NCBI GenBank assembly: GCA_022829145.1 | Contig: CM040742.1 | Location: 15,174,131 to 15,238,130 of the forward strand | Direction: 5' to 3' | Length of the DNA stretch: 64,000 bases | Source: Albula goreensis | Lineage: Eukaryota; Chordata; Actinopteri; Albuliformes; Albulidae | In this document: positions 32,337 to 57,200 of the stretch, in pieces | How the letters are laid out: the number at the start of each line of letters is the position of its first letter | How positions within the stretch are numbered: the first letter of the stretch is position 1 | Position numbers and translations under genes: made by a program | Notes under the pieces: generated by a model | The model's input: only the letters and a program-made list of their open reading frames with translations | What the model was told of the DNA's origin: nothing | Databases searched by the model: none

Positions 32337-32418
32337 ACAGAACTGCATTAGAACAGGAACAGCTACTCCCAAGTCTGTAAGCCAGGGAGCAGGTGTTCCA
32401 GTTCTAATGCAGTTCTGT
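32337..32418. repeat. 82-nt imperfect hairpin, miRNA-precursor-like or MITE-like
   Basis: The 34-nt arms 32337-32370 and 32385-32418 pair with 3 mismatches, leaving a 14-nt loop. The outer 18 positions (ACAGAACTGCATTAGAAC) pair perfectly. Length, stem and loop resemble a pre-miRNA, but a small palindromic transposon remnant would look the same. It lies between mapk9 and the arhgap gene. Confidence 0.85.
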
Positions 32419-33095
32419 CTTGTTGCAGTTTAGACCTGACATGGAATATGTTGAAATCTACCCAATGGTTCTGCTACTGAGACCTTGATCTGTTGGTCAC
32501 ATGGTTTAATCCCAGAGCAATTAACCAATGACATGCAGTCTTCTGCAAAATATTGACTGAAAACATGCATCCTACCCACCATTTTTATTCTCTCACTGCT
32601 GTGGGACTCAGAAGGAGCTGACTGGGTTCCGTCACGTCCATTACACAAAATGTTTCAGTTTGATAAATGCACAAAAATGCATAATAACGTGAACAAATAG
32701 GTTGTAGAGATGGAAAGAAATGTCTATTAAAATTTTTATCTGTCATTCAATCAAATGTTATAGCATTTTTTACATTACTTACATAATGGTATTGTCACAA
32801 AGTGCGATTTTTAATTAAACTTCGGTCCAAAATATAACATAGTCCATGTACATGTGCTGGAGATTTCAGCAACACTTATTTTGACTCAAAATGGAGTAAA
32901 GAACAGGTATATCAAATTCAAGTACCTCTTTCAGTTCTGTCCTTCTTTCTTGTTTTCCTTGTGATTTGTTCAGAAAGAAGCAAGGAGTTGAAACAATGAA
33001 AATATTGCATGTAGTCAAACAGCCATTATCAGTTTTTCCAATATGCACACATTTCAAACCAGCATCCTAAGACTAGTCACATTTTTGTGGAGAAC

Positions 33096-33098
<3 letters not shown>

Positions 33099-33175
<77 letters not shown>
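33099..33175. repeat. (GT)n microsatellite
   Basis: About 77 bp of uninterrupted GT. It lies just beyond a minus-strand AATAAA (33184-33189) that could end the arhgap transcript. Confidence 0.97.
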
Positions 33176-33177
<2 letters not shown>

Positions 33178-33183
33178 GAAGAG

Positions 33184-34047
33184 TTTATTTTAGTTTGCAT
33201 ACACGAAGCATCTGTGCAAAATCATATTAAATTTTTTAAAAAGAAATCAGTCTGTAGACAATTGCACAGAAAGCTGCTCGACTTCCAGTTCCAGTAAAAT
33301 CAATGGAATTCTGGGAAGTGCCCCAAGCGTTTGTTTTAGAGGGGAGTGGGTCTGACAGTTGCATAGTTGTCCCACTAGCTCTGCTCAGAGTAGATCCAAC
33401 ACCAAGGAGGTGAGGGCTGATTCAGAGTTACGACGGTTAGAAAACAACTTTTTTTCAGCAAAAGCTGAAAATCCTGAGATCTTGTAGAAATCACTCAAAT
33501 GAACTGCATAGCCCTGGATTAGCAGTGTTTGTGTTTCTGGCTGTTCTCCTCGGCTGCGGAGGGAGGGGAAAGAAGGGCTGTCAGTTCTGATCGTGTTAAT
33601 GTTTTTCACACTGCACACACAAATCATTCTTAAAGGCCCAGTTTACTCATATAGAGCTAATGTTATTTCAGTGATAACATCACATCCTGTTTGAAAATGG
33701 TACTGCATAATGATTCAAGTCAGTGCAAGTATGAATACTTCAGCTGTGAATTTTATGACGACCTCTGAGAAAGAGTTTCCATGTAACATAACGTATTGTC
33801 TGGCATGTATTACAGATGTGATGTCGCAATCTGGTTTGTAAAGTTACTGAGAAATTCAGAGGGTGTTAATTTTTCCATTTAATTCCAAGAAGTCCTGCAT
33901 CACCTTTGTCTGCTTCCATTTCTCTCGCATTTTTCTTGAATAAAGTCAGGAAGTAAGTCTGTCTGGAGTGGGCCTTCATCATATTTTGAGTAGCTGTTCC
34001 TTCGCTTGTTCTACGTGATGTCACAGCACCAGGGGCCTCTGTTATGC
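33184..34047 (-). other. Probable 3' UTR of the arhgap24-like gene
   Basis: Sequence directly downstream, on the minus strand, of the stop at 34048-34050. A minus-strand AATAAA at 33184-33189 is a candidate polyadenylation signal about 860 nt from the stop. No coding potential seen. Confidence 0.45.
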
Positions 34048-45884
<11,837 letters not shown>

Positions 45885-48800
45885 CTGACAGAGAAGGGAA
45901 GGCATCACATTTAAACAGGATCACTATTGCACCCTGTGCAGTCTCCTCTAGCCAGTTTTACTTCCTGGTTTTCTATAAAAAGGGAGAAATCTACACAAAT
46001 TATTTGCTTAATTGCAGGTGCAAATGAGAAAAATCAAATACTTGGAAAAAACACAAAATCAATGCAACAACAGCAATTCCAGTCTCTCTGACAATGAAAA
46101 CCACCCTTATACACATGTTAGTTTAACCCTCAAAACCAGGATGAAGGGTTACTATGACCCAAGACAGTAGGAGCTACAGTCTTACAGGAAAATGCATTTT
46201 GTCCATGATTTTGAATAAGCATTGCACTTTTTAAAATGATTTTGGTTCTTATACATCCTCTTGGATCTGCAATATTATAGGAATAAAAAATATATTTGCA
46301 ACATGCAGTATAGAAAGGGTTTGAATGCTTTTAAGCCCTCTTCAGCCAGAACTGCTGTAGACAAATATCTTTACCTTTAATCTTTTCCTTTAAATGAAAT
46401 GTCAAATGCAAACTACTCACTTACTGGCCTCAGACATGGGTGTCTGCTGAGAGAATCAATGATAATGCAATCTCACCCAATCCCTCATTGGGACAAATCT
46501 CCATTATGATTAGATTGAAGTGCCCCCTGGAATTTACTGTCTGTGTACTGTCACTGTGCTGGGAAAGAAGCACTCGCTGGATCAATGGGCCTCTGGTCGT
46601 AGATGATATGTTTTTACACAGAAAGTGGGTAGGGAGTCATCTTGAAGAAAAATTGTGAGTTTCTCTTTGACTTGAATCAATAGTGCAGTTTGTTGTGTCT
46701 TTTTTTGCTCTGGTCTGAGATTTGCTGAGGCAGATTTTTCATGGGGAACAGGCAGTGTGTCCACAAAGAAAAGACAAATCTCTACTTAATCTGTGGCGTC
46801 TTTACTCTGGGAAGATCGAAGGCTGAGATGGGCCTGGTAGACGGATGCTGCCCATCTCTGCAGGTGGCCCTTAAGATCTTCACTTTAAAAATATGTATCA
46901 GATAAACACTAAAATATAACTCAAATTCCATATCATAAAAGTAGTTATCTGTTTTAGTACACTGGATATATGTTGATATGCTTCGTTTACCATATAAACA
47001 TGATACAGTGTATAATTGCACTGTAGAAAGTAATGAATCAAATACAATGTAGAAAATCATGAGACCGAAACAGCATATTCATCTAAAAGCAAGCACATCC
47101 TTATTAATAACACAGAAAAATAGCAACAATTTGAAAAGTAAATGATGAAAGAGTAGTAGCCTGGAGTAGTTTTTGAAGTTGCACTTATCAGATTCCCAGG
47201 TGGCATGCTGTTGTTGTACACATTTTTCAATGTGCCAAACGTGTATTGTTTCCTGAACTTTCCAGCTCGGAAATGTACTGTGCAAGAAAGTCTCTGTGGT
47301 TAAGGCTATTAACTCTGCAAATAGTGAATGTACAGTAACATGCAATAAATCGATTGTTCATACAGAAACAAAGACTCATTTTGTTTGACTGGCTGCAGTA
47401 AGTAATCAGCATATGTGTTCTCCAGCATCAGCCACACTTGCTGCTCAAATGCACTTTTCAAGGATCTGAGTTAACGGTTTTGACAAGCAGCCAGGTGTTT
47501 CAAAAACCTGGTTTTTAAGGAACGTAGGAAGGAAGGAGAAAAAAAGCTAAATGAAATCTATTGTTTTCTTATTATGCAAATCAGGTCGTTAAGCCCCTAT
47601 AAATTCTTATATCCTGTCTGGATTTGTGGGAGGTAAAATGTGCCCGCTGAACTGGTTAAGGGGTACATTATGTAGTGGTCTATTGCGTAATCGCACAGAC
47701 ATCGTTGTGCCAGCCATACGAGCTAATGCTTTTTGGCAAGTGTTTCTTTTGTTTTTTGATTTTGTAGATCCTTACACAACATAGGGCATAATCTGAAGGG
47801 TAATTTTAATGAATATAAATCCTGTGTGATGCACTATCCTCAGTGGTAAATAAGATGTATCATAAGTGGTTAGATGCTGTTAAAAGTATAATGCGATACT
47901 ACTCCCACAGTGATTCAAATCCTTGAGGCTGTACCTGTAACATTCTGGTCTCTTCTTGTATGTACCTGTATGCAGGCATGTAGATAGCGACAGTTCCCTG
48001 AACACTTGCTGCCAGCCTGCACTCGCCCACTTTGTTTCAGCATGGTGAATTGAACCCCATCCCCATACCAGGGAACCAATGGCACGCAACTAATCCTCAA
48101 AAAACGCAAACAGATAAGGATGTGTTTACGGTAGTGAGTAAGTATGAGTGTTTCGTACTTGCTTTTGCAAGCATTTTTAAATTGTAGATCCATTCTTGGA
48201 TCCACTGTTTCGGAATGGCGTTTAACACTACCAGTTGTTTTTCTGCAGTTGGGTGGCAGGTAGGAGGGGAACTCCTTCCTTGGTAGAATGTTTTTTTCTC
48301 TTTTTCAACCCATTTTCAAACTTGCAGTTGTTTTGTGGGCCTCAGCTTATCTCAGCAGCATCTTCTATCAGTTTTTAAAAGGGCAGCACAGCACAAGCTT
48401 TCCTCCAAAGTCCATCCGCAAGGTATTTCTTTATACCACCCCATCCACCAATTTAGATGGAGTGCAAAAGAATTAGCAAGAGCGCTGGTTCTGGCATGCC
48501 ACCAATCCACAGGTGCTCATAATTAAAACGAATAGGTCCTAGTGGAAGAAAAAAATCAAAGTTCAGGCATGTGCTGGTTCACAAGTCAAACATAATTTAA
48601 TTTAATGTGCGGGCTGTAACTTAAAAACAAACCAATGCGCATTGGCTTCTGTGTTCATCAGGGTAACCACATGCAAACTGAGAGACAGTTACATAGGCAT
48701 AGGCACACCCATGTCTTCCACACACAGTCCACCACAAGGGTCACTGTTGCATCATGAACTGATGACCACCCCACTGCTCAATTGCAATGTCTCACTGACT

Positions 48801-51800
48801 AAAATCATCAGATCTTTGATCGGCTCGGGTACCCTTCAGCAGCAGATCTGTGGTTTGAGTGTAATCTATAACCCTTCACTTGGCTACACCTGAAGGTGAT
48901 GCACGTCTGGTAGCTGTCCTTCTGACATCTTGGCAGTCCTTCAGATTTTTGGAGTAACCATCATTGAAAAGTCATACACTTCAGGCCATTCAGTTCTTTG
49001 AGTAAGATTATCAAAAACTTGACTGGGTCTGGTAAAAAACTGAAAATTGTACAGTTCATATGGAATAACACAATGTATATGTTTCATGTTTTGATTGGCC
49101 TAAATTTTGGGAAGCTGTTACACTTTTAGCCCTGGATGTTAGCTTACTCTGTTAGCCCACTTTTTGGTTACTGTGGCAACAGGATGACCTTTCAGAATAA
49201 ATCTCCCTCTCCATCAGTCACTCTTAAGTACTGAAAAAGGGTTAGTGAGGGGGATAGAAAGCATTAAATTTCCTAATTCAATTAAAAGTAATATTGCCTT
49301 TTCTTACATTCCTACCACTGGTTATTAATCACGGCTCTGGGTTACCCTGCTGCAATTAAAGAGCACTCTCAATTCTGCTCACATTCCAGCAGAGTGCAGT
49401 AATTAATTTAGGTGCAGACACTTTTCTTAACGAGGTGGAAGCTGTAAAGAACTCCCTCAACGTGCCTGATCAATAACTGGTCAATTGTCCTCTATTGGCT
49501 TGTTGTGTGTAATGATATCACTATGCTGTCTTCCATTTCAGAACCCAGCATTCTATAGATTCTGTCTTGACCCAGGTCTAAAAACTAATGGGAGTTTCAG
49601 ATTTAAATTAGACAATGCTCAAGACTATGGTCATGTTGAGTCACTATGCTTTCCTTCTCTGTCCACTGTCAAATCTTGACTGTCATCCTATTCATTGGTC
49701 AGTAGTTAAAACATATTATTATAACTATAATTATAACTATAATTTCACTTGTAAATATAGGCATCCACAAACACAGATTGCTTGAAAGAGGTGGTTTTTC
49801 CCCAAGAGATTCCCCACTGTGGCGACAGGTATGGGAGGGATCCTCTATGGAGTCTTAATTATTAAGCGTGTCCTGCAGAGAGCCCAATGCTTAATCAATT
49901 AATCCTGGCCTCTTTGGATGTAAGTCTGTATCATATCTGCAAAAAAATCTGCAAATATTTGCTAAAATGTTGTCTCAATTCCAAAAAAAGAAGCCCAGAG
50001 ATAATTTTAAGAGTTTGGAGTGGGAAGCTGGCAGGATTATTCTCTCCACAAAACTGACAGATCTTTTTTTTTCCTCTATCTCATATCGTAACCCCTGTGC
50101 CCGTTTACAGTCAACTAATGCCTTTGGCTTAATGACATGAGACCCGACAGCCGAATGCAAAGTAATGAAAGTGCAGAGAGAGCCAGACCCCCCCACCACC
50201 CCTCCATCAGATGATCACGCTCGCTTACAGGGTCTGCAGAGTCTTCACTAATCATCTGAGACAGGAGGTTCTGCTGCCTCCATCCACTACCTTGTCATAT
50301 TGATCCATGGCTCCTTGCTACTCCAGTACCTCTGTTATGTCTCAGTATTGCATCATTGTATAGTAAACACGGTGAAGGTAAACATAGGAATACCACACTG
50401 TACGGTTTAGACAGCTGCTCTCCTGTCAGACAGCTATTCCCTGATAGCATATGAGCAATGTCATTATTATGTTTTTACTATCTTAGGGAATTGGTGGTGA
50501 TGATGTATTAGAGTTCCCAGTAGTCTCTGAATTTGTCAGAGTGTATCATAGGTACATATGAGTGTATAATAATGGGAACAGCCCTTTCTGGCTAGCTAGG
50601 CTCATCATATAACTACTGATCCATAACATAATGAAATCATGATTCAAAGTCCCATATTCTTTACTACTGTGGCTGTACCCCTATGTATGCTGGTTCTTGT
50701 TCAAACCTGTAACTTGAATATTTAGATATGTTATGAGCTTCACAAATCATAACATAATGCAGTTCCATCAATGCAGCCATTTTATTTGTCTGTGAATGCC
50801 ATCATTTTGCACATTCAGTTTAGTTTCAAAACAGATTGTTCACTTTCAAGCATAAAGGACAACCCTCTTCTAAAGGAATCATTTGCTACAATATTTTAGT
50901 AGAAATGAAAATTTTATTTGTCTGATAATTGATTTGATAGTCCTTTGGATATTCCTTCTGTGTAACATGAATATTTGATTTGTTTCAGATAGAATGTGTA
51001 ATTAAGAGCATGAATCACACCTCATGGGGCACAACATTTGTCCAAACAAAAACAATTTACAGCTTGTTATGGATCAAGATCCACTGTTGTCATTGGAGCA
51101 AAAACTAGGGGTCCCCCTAGGACCAGAGTTGTAAACTCCTGTGTTTGTCAAAGGATTCTGTTAGCACACCAGACTAGCTACATCCCTCCGCTTAACATAG
51201 ATTCACAACTTATAGATTCTTTCCCTGCCCACAAAAATCTAACATCTTAAATGGCTCTATTCAAGTGTTTGATTTTCAATGATTGCACCACTATAATGAC
51301 TTTATCGCTATGTTTAGCAGTGGTGGTGAGCAGGTGGCCCGAAATGGCTGCACTGTGAACTGGGCTGAGGCAGTAGATTGTGGCGATAGTTGAGCAGCAC
51401 TGTCCTAACCGTAAATCGTTCACAATCTCTAAACCTGCCTATTTATCGTCCTTTGGGGAATAATTACACCTCTTCCATTCTCTTCAGCTGGTGAGTCACT
51501 CTCCTCTCCCCTCTCTTGACTGCCTGCTGCCTCTTACAAAGAGTAAAGGAAACTGCCCAGACAGCACATTTTTTTTGTGGGCCAGATACGGCCCACATAA
51601 ACCATAGAGATATGGTCCACTTGCCCACAGACTGACGGAACCGAGGTGGCCCACATCCAGCCAGCTGCACCAAAATCAGGCTTGTATTAAACCATGCAGG
51701 GCTGTGCCAATGATTTGCCAAAATGGGCCTGGGGTCATCTGCTGTCTGGGTGTGGTCTGCAGGGCACACTATTCAAAGTTTTGTTTGCCCAAAGGGAAAA

Positions 51801-54210
51801 AATTGCAACAAAACGGTCCTTCTGTAGTATCACCAGTGAATATGAGCAATATCTGTTGGATACTAGGAATGTAATTTCTAAAAGCTCTCTCTTGTTGCAG
51901 GATGAGGGGTACATGATGTTTGGGGGAGTGGGTTAGTATGAAGAGTCAGACACGAGACATTATAAGTGGTCTCAGGCAGACGGAGCTGCTGGGATCACAC
52001 AGCAGATGTACACTTCTATCTATGAGGTCATGTTTCAATAATGGTCACCGCAAAGAGGGGGTATTCCACAGTCAAGATACTTGTTCAGAGATAAAAAGCT
52101 TCTCTGTGTGACTCAATGCACAAAAAAGGAAGTCATAACACATATTACAATGTAGCAGATTGGTATTTGTTTTCATTATGTAATATTTTAATCCGTCCTA
52201 TGCTTTAAAAAAGCACTTAAAACCTGTGAGACCTTTGCTACAGTAACACAGAAAGTGGCAGGATTAGTGGAGGATTTGGGCTGGCTCAGCACAGCTCAGG
52301 GGGGCTCTTGTACACCCAAGGGCCACAGTGCACGGATCTGCCTCCCCTCCCAGGCAATGGACTGATGGATCGCTTCTATTTCTGACTCTTGCCAAGAGAG
52401 TGCCAAGTGTTACTGCTGCAAAGCATGCTGGGGGTTTTCTATTCTCATTGTTGACATATAAACCCCTGTAGACATTCAAATAAAGCCTTTTTGTGTAATA
52501 TAAGAAGCAAGTTACACAACAGTACATATATTTAACAGAAAATCTGATCCATAGCAGCTTACAATGTGGGAGAACATATGTGAATTTACCTGATTATATG
52601 ATAACATTTTTATATTATATGGTAATGTGGGCAACAGTTCCAGACCTCACTAGTAGCGTTCAAGCAATGCTATTTTTTGCTGTCAAACTTGTAGACTGAC
52701 CTCTAATCCAGCCCTACTCACTTACTCGCTGTTTCACAGAGAGATCAACGGAATGCTGCGACTTGTGGAGGCCCACTGGGCTCAGTTCCATCCAGCAGGT
52801 TTTTTCAGAGAAGCCTTTGTCCATTCCGGCATGGCCAGCCCCCCTCACGCCCCTCCGCCTCCCCCTCTTCCCTTCAGCCTGTTTCAGCTCTATAAGCGGG
52901 GCCTTCATTAATGTGAGTGCCCCCCGCTCCTCCTCCACCAAGGCCATAAATCATCCGACCAATTAACACAGTGCTGATGAGATAGCTGGCCTGACACACA
53001 CCACCCCCCACCCCCCCACAACAAAACAACCTCTCCCCAGTGGCTGGGGCCACTTATTTTATTCAAGGACAATGATATGCATTTCTCTGTATCATTACCA
53101 ATTAACCTTACTCAAATGTTTCCTCCCCTCTCACTAATTACCTTTTTCCTGATTCACTCTGAGCTGCCACCCATCACTTCTGACTGTGTGGGTAATCACA
53201 GTTTGGTTTTCTCCTATATTCTCCAATACTACACTACACGAGGAAAGTGTTTTAATGTTTTTCAATGTTGCCATGTTGCCATCCAAACAGGGAAAAAACA
53301 TCTTTCAGTCAAGCCTTTCAGGGTCTTAGCACCTATTCTGAGCCCCAGAAAATGATTAAGTTTACATCATAAATTATTGTATCTGTTTTCTCTCACACAC
53401 ATACCAACAGACAACCAATAGCTCCTGTGCTGCCAGAAACACATGTAAAGTGCCTGACCAACCTCATCCACAGGTTATGTTAACAAACAGTATAAGGTGC
53501 AATGAATATAGTATTCTCTAAGGTACAGCAGTAGGAACTAGCTCTACAGCTGGCTGCCAGCTTGCCCTCCTGGCTGCTGATTGGCTGCTTCATTACCCAA
53601 TCTGTTGCTTCTGGTCAACACAGCAAAACAGAATTGAGTTTTTAGTTGACCTACGACCTAATTAAATGAAGATAAACAAATCAATTGTCTCCTCAGTGCA
53701 GTCATGCTCAAAAATACCCTCTCTGTCTTTTGCTGTCTCTTTGGTAATTGTCTAGAGTCACAGGTGTACAACCATCCAGTCATCTGTTCTTGAATGATTT
53801 TGGATGGAATCCCCAAAACTTTATCAGTGTCCCCAAAGACAGAGGCCACTGGAGCCAAAACACAGAGCAAAAGCTACTCTTTGTATAGCCAAGCTTTATA
53901 AGTCTGAGAAAATAAGACTGTGACTACTTTGGCTTCTTCCTTCAACAGCATAATGCCCCCTAGTGGTGAAATGAACATACTGCAATTGCTTTGATAGGAG
54001 CCACTTGCGTAGCCATTAAATCTGTCTTCACACTAAAATGTATGCATATGTTTTTGTTGGATGCAGCCACTGATGAGACAAAAGACCTCATTACAGAAGC
54101 ACCGTCCTAACGAGTCAGAGTCTCGAGTGGTGTTTTGGGTGACCTGTTGATGGGAGGACATGGGTGAGGATGGATGCGGAGATGAGGAAAATCTAAAAGG
54201 GGGGACTGAC
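45885..54210. other. Arhgap intron or upstream non-coding region
   Basis: No coding exon recognised on either strand; in particular I did not see the first two PH-domain exons. It contains the small inverted-repeat element at 51556-51750 and several stretches rich in TAATTA-type motifs (about 49300-49460, 49840-49930, 52900-52990). Confidence 0.6.
51556..51750. mobile_element. Short MITE-like element
   Basis: CCCAGACAGCA at 51556-51566 and its exact reverse complement TGCTGTCTGGG at 51740-51750 bound a 195-bp segment. The interior (GGCCAGATACGGCCCACAT, CAAAATCAGGCTTGTATT) looks like a dispersed fish repeat. No clear target duplication was seen. Confidence 0.6.
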
Positions 54211-54262
54211 CTTTCCGTGTAGCACTGTCGTACTTCCAGGACTTGAAGCAGGCGAGCCCCAT
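54211..54262 (-). CDS. Candidate additional first coding exon of the arhgap24-like gene
   Basis: An ATG at 54260-54262 opens MGLACFKSWKYDSATRK and ends in phase 1 at a GTCAGT donor. This is the phase needed by the 45768-45884 exon (and also by 39875-40082). Joined to the PH exon it gives a 632-aa product whose PH domain is truncated. The surrounding sequence is GC-rich compared with its neighbours. I cannot match the peptide to a known isoform from memory, so this is a candidate only. Confidence 0.45.
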
Positions 54263-57200
54263 GCTGCAGGTGTGTGTCGTGCTCCAGAGAACCCCCTTTC
54301 AACCCCCGTGGCACCCCGTCGCCAGACCACCCAGTTCCTCCCCACGTCCCCGCATCGTCTCGGAGACTGTCGAGAGAGAGAATGAGAGGAGAAGGGAGAG
54401 AGAAAGAGAGAGGAGAGAGGGTAGAGAGAGAGGCTTTTCTCACACACTGATGATGCTGCCGCTGCTGACGCTCCACGTAAAGAGCGTCTGCCCGGCTTTG
54501 CCATGACCTGGGGCACCGCCCACTACAGCCTCCATCATCTCATCAATAACCAAAGAGAGCCCCACTACCAAAGAGAACCTGCCCCAACCCACACACACAC
54601 ACACACACGCACACCTACATACTTACTGAAGTGCACATACACATGCACACACACACACAGGGACACACATGCATACTGAAACACACATACACACACAGAG
54701 GGACACACCTGCATACTGAAACACATATACACGCACACACACACAAACACACACAGAGGGACACATATGCATACACACACATACACACACACGCATAGGG
54801 ACACACATGCATACTGAAACACATATACACGCACACACACACAAACACACACAGAGGGACACACATGCATGTGCCTGAAAACTCAGTCTCAGCATCCTCC
54901 CACTGTAATTATTTCAGTGCAGTGGAGGCAATTACCCTAATGCACCCTTTCCATTCTGCAGCGTATGTCCGCTGGGCGGCTCTCACCCCGCACGCGGGCT
55001 CTGGGGCTAATAAAGAGAGAGCTTGCGCCAGCCCAATGTGTTAAACTTTTGAACTATCGTCCATTACGCTAAGAGGAGCCCCTCCAGCACCAAACCCCCC
55101 ACCCCTGTCCCATCTCTGGGATTTATCATCTCAGCTCTGCAAGGCTTTCCGTGCTCGGAGATATATTGATCCTCCCGTGAAGTGCAGTTTTATTCGCCAA
55201 GGGGGCGGAAACAGTTCCCGCTCGGGTCTTAACCGCTGTAGTCAAATCTGTGGCTGGTTACACAGCGACAGTCACTTAGGCCACCAACCAAACCTGAGGA
55301 CAGGGATGGACCTGCCAAAAATGAGCAGCACTCAGAGGAGGGACAGATGTAATTTATAATAGTGCTACAGAGGGAGGCACCATTCCCTAAGCAAATAGAG
55401 AGAAAGAGCAAGGGGGGGAGGGAGGGAGAGCTACAGAAAAGACAGTCTTGTCATCTTAATTTGGCTGATATTATCCCCTCCCATTATCGCTCCATTCATC
55501 ATTGCTCTCCGTCCAGTCTCCTCTAATGGAGATGTATCTGTGCTGAGATATGGATGAACGCCTTCTACTTCACTTCCATAAGCCTCCACAATGGATTCAT
55601 TTAAAGACATTCATTTCATTCCTATCAATATTTCACTTCCCACGGTTCTAGTGTAATTTTTTTTAAGTTATTCTTAATCCATTATACATATATGAGTTAT
55701 TGCTGAACATTTCATGAGAGCATAATCAAACTACACTGTAAAATATGATTCACGTTTTCAGACTCCACACCTCGGACAACAAAATACGTTTTTTAAGAAA
55801 CATAATTCCATGAGTGTCTTCAGTGACAAAACTAAATAAGACTAATAAAGAAGAGATAACCTCTGCAGGGAGACTTATGCACAGAGTGTCTGAATGGACA
55901 ATATATTCAAATGTATTCATAATAATAATGTATTCATAATCAATTATTTGCAAGATTATGAGCTCACACTCACTCCTGGAGCATTGAAATGTTCCATCTG
56001 TCATGAGGGGATGGGTATTTTCACACAAGGCACGGGCGAAAACTCTTGTTAATAAGTTTGAATCAGAGGAAAACTATTTGCGCTATCAATTACAACAATT
56101 ACAAGGACAGCTAAACCTTTTGTCGGAAAAGGGCGTTTTCTAAAGACGAAACTCACAATTTGTGACATCAGTGGTACTGTTCTCCCTTGAGGAATGTGTG
56201 GTTTGTTTTCTTCTTGCACGTGTGAGAGGTAGTACATGCATGCACATACCAGACTAACAGAAGTGGAGGGAATCAAAATTATTACAGAGAGCTTCCTAAT
56301 TCTATTTGTGTCAATATACCTGACTCACTCTACAGCTGACTGATTCAGAGAAGGGCTTTTCAGAAAATGAAAACAATCAACCCGTCCCTCCCCCATTTTC
56401 CTTCTTCCTACCCGCATTCTCATTCTCATGTACCCCGACAATCCTCCTCCCCACACACACATGCACACAAATATGCACACATACTCACATGCTTCTTGCT
56501 TCATGAAATTAGCTTGTTGGCTTGGGACACTTTCTTTTCATTTGTTTTCTTTTATAGGGGTCACAGAGTAATTTCATCAAGCTCAGGTAATTACTCTAGA
56601 AACTAGAAAAAAAAACACACAGTGCTCTTGGAGAGTAGCACAGTAGCAGATCTGTCTTTACTGCTAATGGAATGGTGGAGATACACACAGCAGTATATAT
56701 CAGAGACGTTCAGGCTTTACTGTAAAAGATTGTTATATCCAGTGCAGTCTGAGTTTGCCAGTACTGCTCCCCAAAGCACAGACACAGGGATCATCATAAA
56801 GAATTGGTCATCTCAGGGTACCAACCTACATCTAAGATTGTGCTTATTTTTTAAATAAACAAAAATGTGTAAAATGTATGAATAAAATGTGATATTGTAC
56901 AGTCATACAATGGCATCTGAGGCCAAGAAAAATGTATTGATTGGCCAGTCAAAAAGCTATGCTGCAGTCATGGGCACTGCCAATCCAAACAATGAAATCG
57001 CCTGCAGCAGAGTCACTCTTAACAGGAGTAAGGGCAGTGATCATTCTTTCTGTGGCCACTAGGTGATAGTATTGGCTCGCATCACAGAAGCTATGAGTGG
57101 TAGAATTTGACTTTCAGGATGTATGATGTGAGAGCCATACCACTGTATGGTTCATTCCAGTATTTGAACCTTTAACGGTTTTTGAGGTCTGTGGTGCAAA

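Larger units (their letters stand above)
27885..33183. other. mapk9 3' UTR and the interval between convergent genes
   Basis: No coding exon recognised. It contains a (GA)n run, the perfect hairpin at 28494-28595, GT and GCAT microsatellites near 30254-30354, and the second hairpin at 32337-32418. The first canonical plus-strand AATAAA hexamers I noticed are at 31798-31803 and 31856-31861, so the mapk9 3' UTR could be up to about 4 kb. Confidence 0.55.

Noticed and set aside
52714-52966. Overlapping 77- and 67-codon ORFs in a GC-rich patch
   Set aside because: No domain, no conserved splice signals and both strands open. Kept only as part of a candidate regulatory segment.
54193-54516. 107-codon minus ORF beginning MAKPGRRSLRG
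   Set aside because: Low-complexity Ser/Arg sequence over a GA-rich tract with no recognisable domain. It is more likely 5' UTR or chance; only the short MGLACF frame has a useful splice phase.
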